NCBI RefSeq assembly: GCF_000699445.3
Contig: NC_067195.1
Span: forward strand, 88,464,569 to 88,528,568
Reading direction: 5' to 3'
DNA length: 64,000 nt
From: Schistosoma haematobium
Taxonomy: Eukaryota > Platyhelminthes > Trematoda > Strigeidida > Schistosomatidae
Position numbers and translations under genes: made by a program. Shown here piece after piece: positions 59,506-64,000 of the stretch (positions are counted from its first letter, which is position 1; each line of letters starts with the position of its first letter). The notes beneath the pieces were generated by a model. That model was not told the DNA's origin and searched no databases. It saw only the letters and a list, made by a program, of their open reading frames with translations.

Positions 59506-59740
59506 AAAGTGGTTGTGTCTCCCTTACCTGAAAGATTTCTTCTGATTGTACCTTTTCGTTCCCTCATTACTACCACACTACCTTACACCAATCTCTTCGT
59601 TATTGTTCTCTTTTTCTTTTGCGCTCCTTGGTTTTTTTTCTACTTCTCTTCGAATTCTCATTGTTTCGTGTGGCGCATAAATATTGGCGCTCTCTTGTAC
59701 CAATATTTATGTGTTCAAATAAATAAATAATACAATCAAC

Positions 59741-60640
59741 CATCAATAATTTGATGGACTGATACTACGTTTTAATTTGGACGGCCCCAGTGTTGGGGAG
59801 ATTTAGAAAATTCGTTGAAAAAAAGTCAGAAAAAGGCTGTGAAAACGCTGATAAACATCTTATCCAACCAGCATTCACTAGTTTTGCCAGAAATCGCTAG
59901 AAAGTGGGAAGTCGCATGTCGAGTTTCTGATTGGATGATTACCTATACTGCTACTATGTTTAGTAGCGTACGAGAAACTTCCGGAAACCCAAGCCCACCT
60001 AAAGTAATATAAATACCCTAGATTTTCTGTACATAAACGAACCTCTGGAGTAAAGCGTTTTCTCTCGTATTCGAGTTGCTGTATAGATTTCACCTGAGGG
60101 TTACTAGAAGAGCTTAGGAAACCAAATCTGGCGTTCAATTAGAAGACTTATTACCTAGCTTTCTTCGAACTTACTCCTGTATCATCTAACATTGCGCGAT
60201 ATCAAATGAGTACTGTATGTGACAGTTCTCAAACACCTACTCCTTTTGATAGAAATTTAGGTAGCACCTGTAAGTTATTCGTTCTAGAAAAGCTACGAAA
60301 AATGACAATCATCAGAGATTTAAAATATTTTGTTTTGTCGTATAATCCGTAAATTTTTATGATTGACTAACTAATACAGTAGACCAAAATCAGATTAGTC
60401 AAACTATTCCGACAAATATAAGATTACTTTTCCCTTTAAGAGTAACATACAACAATGATTAAGTATAATGCATTAAATCTCGGTAGGGCTAATAGCTCTA
60501 CTCATTCTGGCTTAATGAATACATTTAAAATAAAAACTTCAAAACTAGAAAAACTCCAGTTTTTCTTTAAAAAAACCATTAAAGAGTTTACTAAAAAGTA
60601 AAATTTCTCTTAAATTGAAGGCAACAACTATTTAACTCAC
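59741..60640. other. Intron stretch, nothing recognised
   Basis: AT-rich sequence between LINE-B and Ras-GAP exon 2. Confidence 0.4.
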
Positions 60641-60739
60641 CTTAAATCAAACTCTTCACCCCAGAACAACATATCTGTCATCTGTTTGATTGTTGTACGT
60701 GCACAGATGGTACCATTGACCAAAATTGTACAATAATAT
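60641..60739 (-). CDS. Ras-GAP exon 2: C2 domain
   Basis: The 99-base exon reads RYYCTILVNGTICARTTIKQ and then MTDMLFWGEEFDL. It matches the family pattern RYYCE....D...ARTT.K....FWGE.FEF almost residue for residue. The acceptor is CATTAAG and the donor GTGAGT; phase 2 in and phase 2 out agree with both neighbours. Confidence 0.9.
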
Positions 60740-61078
60740 CTTAATGAAAAAGGGATTGAATGGTGAAAAAAAAAGAATGTCACAAATTAAAATGTTCATG
60801 AAACTTCAAAAGTTCTACTCTATGAATCATATGGTGAAACGTTCTTGTCAGAAATTTACTTCTTATTACTGATTGAAATGTTGAATGAGGTTTTTTTCTT
60901 CAAACTATTTCTTCCACTATCTGAGAAGCCATTTTTATCGTTTCGTTGTTTGTATTATAAATTTAAGTTTCCGTGACTTTTTCACATGAATACAGAAATA
61001 GAGACGACTATCTACCCTCTCTATTTAGGACTCATTGATTAATCTCAATTTTGAGTATGATTGTAAGTTTACTTTGGT

Positions 61079-61680
61079 ATTTATTCATTTGAACACATAA
61101 ATATTGGTACAAGGAGGCACCAAATAGATATGCGCCACAAATCATCATTTGATTTGTGTGTGGGCTATGATACTTTCCGGGTGCCCAGACCGAAGCAGGT
61201 AGTTTTCTTAGGGACGCACGCCCGGAGCATTCGACCTAAAGGTCTGAACCACAAGGGAGTGGAGCAACTTCAGGAAATGCAGTTCCATGGTAGCCAGTGA
61301 CCAACGATTGGTTCATACACCATTTGTTCACTCAGGATACTGGAGCCCATGTACACCATTGGTTTGGAATCAGGGTTTTCCAACCCCTAGGTGAACCCTC
61401 CGTATCCACCAACCCGATTAAAGCACCGGATATTCGCTTTTCGTCCTCCCATTTTCGTAAACAACACCCCCGCCCCAGGAAAGCAATGAGTAGGACTTCC
61501 CTGGCAGCGGCTATATACGCGTGGCCATGTGAGAGCATTTCGAGAGGAAGAGCGAACTCTCCCCACCCTCGGCCCTATCAGGGCATTTGGGGGCAAAGCC
61601 GTAGTCCGGACAGGATTCGAACCCGGGTCGCAACCATGGGAGGGTTGCATGGTACCGCTCCATATAATACACTTAAAATA
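61079..61680 (-). mobile_element. S SINE, most complete copy, with tRNA-like head, body and LINE-B-like tail
   Basis: Minus strand, 5' to 3': an A-box-like TGGAGCGGTACCATGC near 61665, a consensus B box GGGTTCGAATCC at 61625-61614, then GGCTTTGCCCCCAAATGCCC leading into the S body. The end is the tail CTTGTACCAATATTTATGTG and TTCAAATGAATAAAT near 61080. Head plus body plus LINE tail is the layout of a tRNA-derived SINE mobilised by a partner LINE. It lies in Ras-GAP intron 1, in gene orientation. Confidence 0.85.
61614..61625 (-). promoter_or_regulatory. RNA polymerase III B box of the S SINE
   Basis: GGGTTCGAATCC on the minus strand matches the B-box consensus GGTTCGANTCC. With the A-box-like element about 40 bases upstream, it would give an internal pol III promoter. 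Confidence 0.7.
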
Positions 61681-62031
61681 TTCGCTAGTACAATAAAAGT
61701 TACAATTTAATCCTAGCGGCATTAACTGTATAAAAGAAATTAATTTTAACTTATAAATAATTGTTCACGAATGAATGAAAATCGATAATCACTTGAATTC
61801 TTATTAATTAGATTTAATAGATAGTTAATAATCCTGTTCAATTCAGAAAATCAACGTTCGTAGCATGAATTCGAACTTTTAACCGACTTGATTGTGAAAT
61901 CGTGACAAGGTCGTTGTTGGTGGGTTTGAGTTTTACAATCTTATTTCATAAACTTAGTGTCTTATAACATAAGCAAAGTGATTGCGTTTTAGTGTTAACA
62001 TGATCAGAACTATTAACACAGTGTTACTCAC

Positions 62032-62133
62032 CTATTTTTTATAGTTAATCCTTTTGCTTCTTGAATCCATACATTCAAACAATTCTCTTTACGACGTCGA
62101 GCATCTTGAGATGGGTTGATCAACCGCTTCAAA
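62032..62133 (-). CDS. Ras-GAP exon 1 in window: start of C2 domain
   Basis: The 102-base exon lies between a TTTTCAG acceptor and a GTGAGT donor. It reads LKRLINPSQDARRRKENCLN and then VWIQEAKGLTIKN, the first strand of a SynGAP-type C2 domain (family pattern LKR...R..N.L.LWI.EA). Two bases (AG) are carried to the next exon to make Arg. The gene clearly begins farther right. Confidence 0.88.
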
Positions 62134-62280
62134 CTGAAAAATATATAGTGCATATCCATTCATCTCTTTATAATATATTTATTTAATAAAATTACACACG
62201 GAAAAGTCATATAAAGTGTATTCAAGAAATATGAAATATTTTCATCTGGAATGAAAGCGTTTCAGTTGCATCAAGCCTAG

Positions 62281-62408
62281 TTACTCACTTACGCCTGTTA
62301 CTCCTAGTGGAGCATAGGCCGCCGACCAGCATTCTCCAACCCACTCTGTCCTGGACCTACCTTTCCAGTTCTATCCAATTTTTGTTCATTTTCCTCATGT
62401 CTGTCTCG
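62281..62408 (-). mobile_element. LINE-R 3' end fragment, minus strand
   Basis: Plus-sense CTCACTTACGCCTGTTACTC at 62283 followed by GGAGCATAGGCCGCCGACCA is the LINE-R 3' end in reverse. At 62405 it joins a 40-base piece of the LINE-R 5' UTR in plus orientation (CGCTAAAAAATGCTAACCAG). Confidence 0.8.
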
Positions 62409-62660
62409 CTAAAAAATGCTAACCAGAAAAAAATTTTCAAACCAATCAAGCCTAGTCATAAATAAAATCTCCACCTGAAGCCCCCTTAGGGCCAAAGGTA
62501 AAGAGGATGACCACAGAACACATTATGCCGAGGAATGGAGACAGATGTGATAAGAATGAACAACAATTGGATAGAACTGGAAAGGAAGGCCCAGGACAGA
62601 GTGGATTAGAGAATGCTGGTCGGCAGCCTATGCTGAATTGGGAATAACAGGCGTAAGTAA
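62405..62660 (+). mobile_element. LINE-R scraps, plus strand (5' UTR piece and 3' end)
   Basis: A 5' UTR piece at 62405-62445 is followed after a short gap by the 3' end: ACCACAGAACACATTATGCC, GAGAATGCTGGTCGG and the AACAGGCGTAAGTAAATAG tail at 62645-62662. With 62281-62408 it forms an inverted pair of 3' ends. Confidence 0.75.
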
Positions 62661-62662
62661 AT

Positions 62663-63489
62663 AGTAGTAGATAAACAATAGTCTAACACAGTTAGCACAT
62701 TTAATCACGACAATTAAAACTGTCACATACCCCGCTATTTCTCAGAGTGCTTTATACTAGTTTTTCCTGTACTAATTAAATTTTATTCTTCAGAAAAGTA
62801 TGATTCAATAAACATTAAGTTGTACTTGTTTTGACTATAACATTGTACAGACTATGATAAGATTAGCAAACTAAATTACACAATTTGCGTAACCAAGATT
62901 TTATCTCAACTTTAATCATAATCCACGTCCATATCAAAAGTTAATAACTTGCTTTCCTTTTTTTATTTAAATTTGATAGTGACTATCATTGTGATTTATG
63001 ACATACTATTTGGGACTCATCAACTGAAACTAACTAAAATCAGTGTCAATATTCACACAAAGACTCAAACTCAGTAGCTTTTGTTGGAAACGCCAACGTA
63101 CTATCCACTGAACTATTAAGTTCAAATAGTCACTATTTAACAACTTTAGTAAATAAACGAACCAACTATAAAGTGAAAGAACCACTTTAATGTGAATTGA
63201 AAGACCTATTGATAATCATTAGTGTTATCTTGCAAATCTTATTTCATCCCAAATACATCTCATTAATTTGTAGTGAAGCTAAAAATAAATTTGCAAGTGT
63301 GTTGACGTTTATCACCGAATAAAAATGAAATATATGGAAACATATCAGATCAATTAGATTTCTCTAAAATTTTCATTAAACATATTCAGTATCACATGGA
63401 AGTAAACTTTAAAAGGATCTGTTTTTATGCCTTTTGATCTGACACAGCAAGGAACTGAGATTTAAAATGAGGTAGACAGCTATATATAT
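62663..63489. other. AT-rich stretch with a faint tRNA-like relic
   Basis: On the minus strand near 63125-63065, TAGTTCAGTGGATAGTACG and, 40 bases on, GAGTTTGAGTC resemble degenerate A and B boxes. Otherwise nothing was recognised. Confidence 0.4.
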
Positions 63490-63712
63490 TTTTCATGAGT
63501 CAATAAAAAGCTAGACCACCATCGAAAACCTAGAAGCACTGGATGGCCCTATCGTCCTAGTATGAGACTTCTCAGCAGTGCGCATCCACGATCCCGCCTC
63601 GCGAGATTCGAAACTAGGGCCTATCAGTCTCGAGAGGGAGTGTTTAACCACTAGACAACTGAACCGGCATCCAACACTGTTCATGTCTAACTTCAACTAA
63701 TCCACGAAGCTG
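63490..63712 (-). mobile_element. Sm-alpha-like SINE, minus strand, with tRNA-like head
   Basis: The minus strand has GGTTCAGTTGTCTAGTGG (A-box-like) near 63665, TTTCGAATCTCGCGAGGC (B-box-like) near 63615, then the hammerhead region and TAGGTTTTCGATGGTGGTCT. It faces a plus-strand copy at 63700-63850. Confidence 0.8.
63536..63581 (-). ncRNA. Decayed hammerhead ribozyme
   Basis: The core reads CTGAGAA instead of CTGANGA and GATA instead of GAAA. Stem I (GCACTG/CAGTGC) is still perfect. Inactive by the known core rules. Confidence 0.7.
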
Positions 63713-63850
63713 TGCCACCGTCCCACAATAAAATGAAACCGCCGTTCAGTGCTTCTAGGTTTCTCATGGTGATCTAGCTCCAATTGACTCATGAATTCAA
63801 CCATTAAATTCCTATAATATCCACAAAAACCATTCTCATTTCATTATTCA
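63700..63850 (+). mobile_element. Sm-alpha-like SINE 3' part, plus strand
   Basis: GTCCCACAATAAAATGAAAC at 63719 keeps stem II remnants and GAAA. CCGTTCAGTGCTTCTAGGTT, TAGCTCCAATTGACTCATG and an ATAATATCC end follow. The CTGANGA half is missing. It forms an inverted pair with 63490-63712. Confidence 0.75.
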
Positions 63851-64000
63851 TACAACCCACATTTTAATTTCATAGTCGGATTTGGAATTAGGTTAGCTAA
63901 TCTGACATAGAGTGATAATTCTTCTGAATGAAAACTGAGAATGATTTTGAAACTAGACAATATTATTTAGATATAATTAAGTCCAAGGGGAAGAGTTAGA
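63851..64000. other. Window end, nothing recognised
   Basis: AT-rich sequence without identified features. Confidence 0.4.

Larger units (their letters stand above)
56700..59737 (+). mobile_element. LINE-B copy, nearly complete, with an internal deletion in the endonuclease
   Basis: A leader of about 90 bases precedes the endonuclease start (56793-57293), which is joined to the linker and RT (57300-59505) and a 3' UTR ending CTTGTACCAATATTTATGTG and AAATAAATAAATAATA at 59695-59737. The 3' end is the one shared with the S SINE. Damage is modest: one deletion, one frameshift and one nonsense codon. It lies in Ras-GAP intron 2, between exons 2 and 3, antisense to the gene. Confidence 0.9.

Noticed and set aside
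61614..61665. A genuine tRNA gene at the B-box sequence
   Set aside because: The B box is perfect, but no cloverleaf with acceptor stem can be drawn by eye and the sequence runs straight into the S SINE.

Overview
The window reads as a piece of a blood-fluke (Schistosoma) nuclear genome. It is AT-rich and intron-rich, and it is packed with decayed non-LTR retrotransposons. It also carries copies of a tRNA-like SINE with an embedded hammerhead ribozyme, which is the known hallmark of the schistosome Sm-alpha repeat. Species is not resolved from the sequence alone.

Two host genes are visible, converging tail to tail. On the minus strand, 12 exons between 62133 and 19509 encode the C2 to C-terminus part of a SynGAP/DAB2IP/RASAL2-type Ras GTPase-activating protein. 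Every splice junction keeps phase. The arginine finger (codon at 47441-47443) and the FLR motif are present. There is one surplus base in the RasGAP domain, in the A-run at 37920-37923. The 5' exons, including any PH domain, lie beyond the right edge. On the plus strand, at least three exons (7146-7192, 8277-9325, 13722-14145) encode the C-terminal part of a protein I do not recognise. Its last intron appears to use a GC-AG splice pair.

Most of the rest is mobile DNA, largely inside introns. LINE-R is RTE-like with an (AAGT)n tail; its best copy, 30716-33933, is flanked by a 12-bp target-site duplication. LINE-B and LINE-C are two subfamilies of a second RT lineage. LINE-J is a CR1/Jockey-like group with ORF1, endonuclease and RT pieces. 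There is also a Penelope-like fragment with a GIY-YIG endonuclease, and fragments of a gypsy-type LTR element (RT, protease, LTRs). The SINE 'S' has a tRNA-like head and a tail shared with LINE-B. Sm-alpha-like SINEs carry hammerhead cores in various states of decay.

Layout. 1-6860: LINE-J and Penelope debris. 7146-14145: plus-strand gene, with LINE-R, S and LINE-C in its introns. 14400-19500: intergenic, with LINE-C, Sm-alpha, S and a 163-bp foldback. 19509-62133: Ras-GAP gene, with a full-length LINE-R in one intron, a 498-bp inverted repeat of a gypsy/LINE-J chimera in another, and a LINE-R/LINE-B composite in a third. 62280-64000: LINE-R ends and an inverted pair of Sm-alpha copies.

The strongest structural findings are the 498-bp palindrome, the nested LINE-C-in-SINE insertion with a 13-bp duplication, the LINE/SINE tail sharing, the hammerhead copies and the single-base frameshift in the RasGAP domain.
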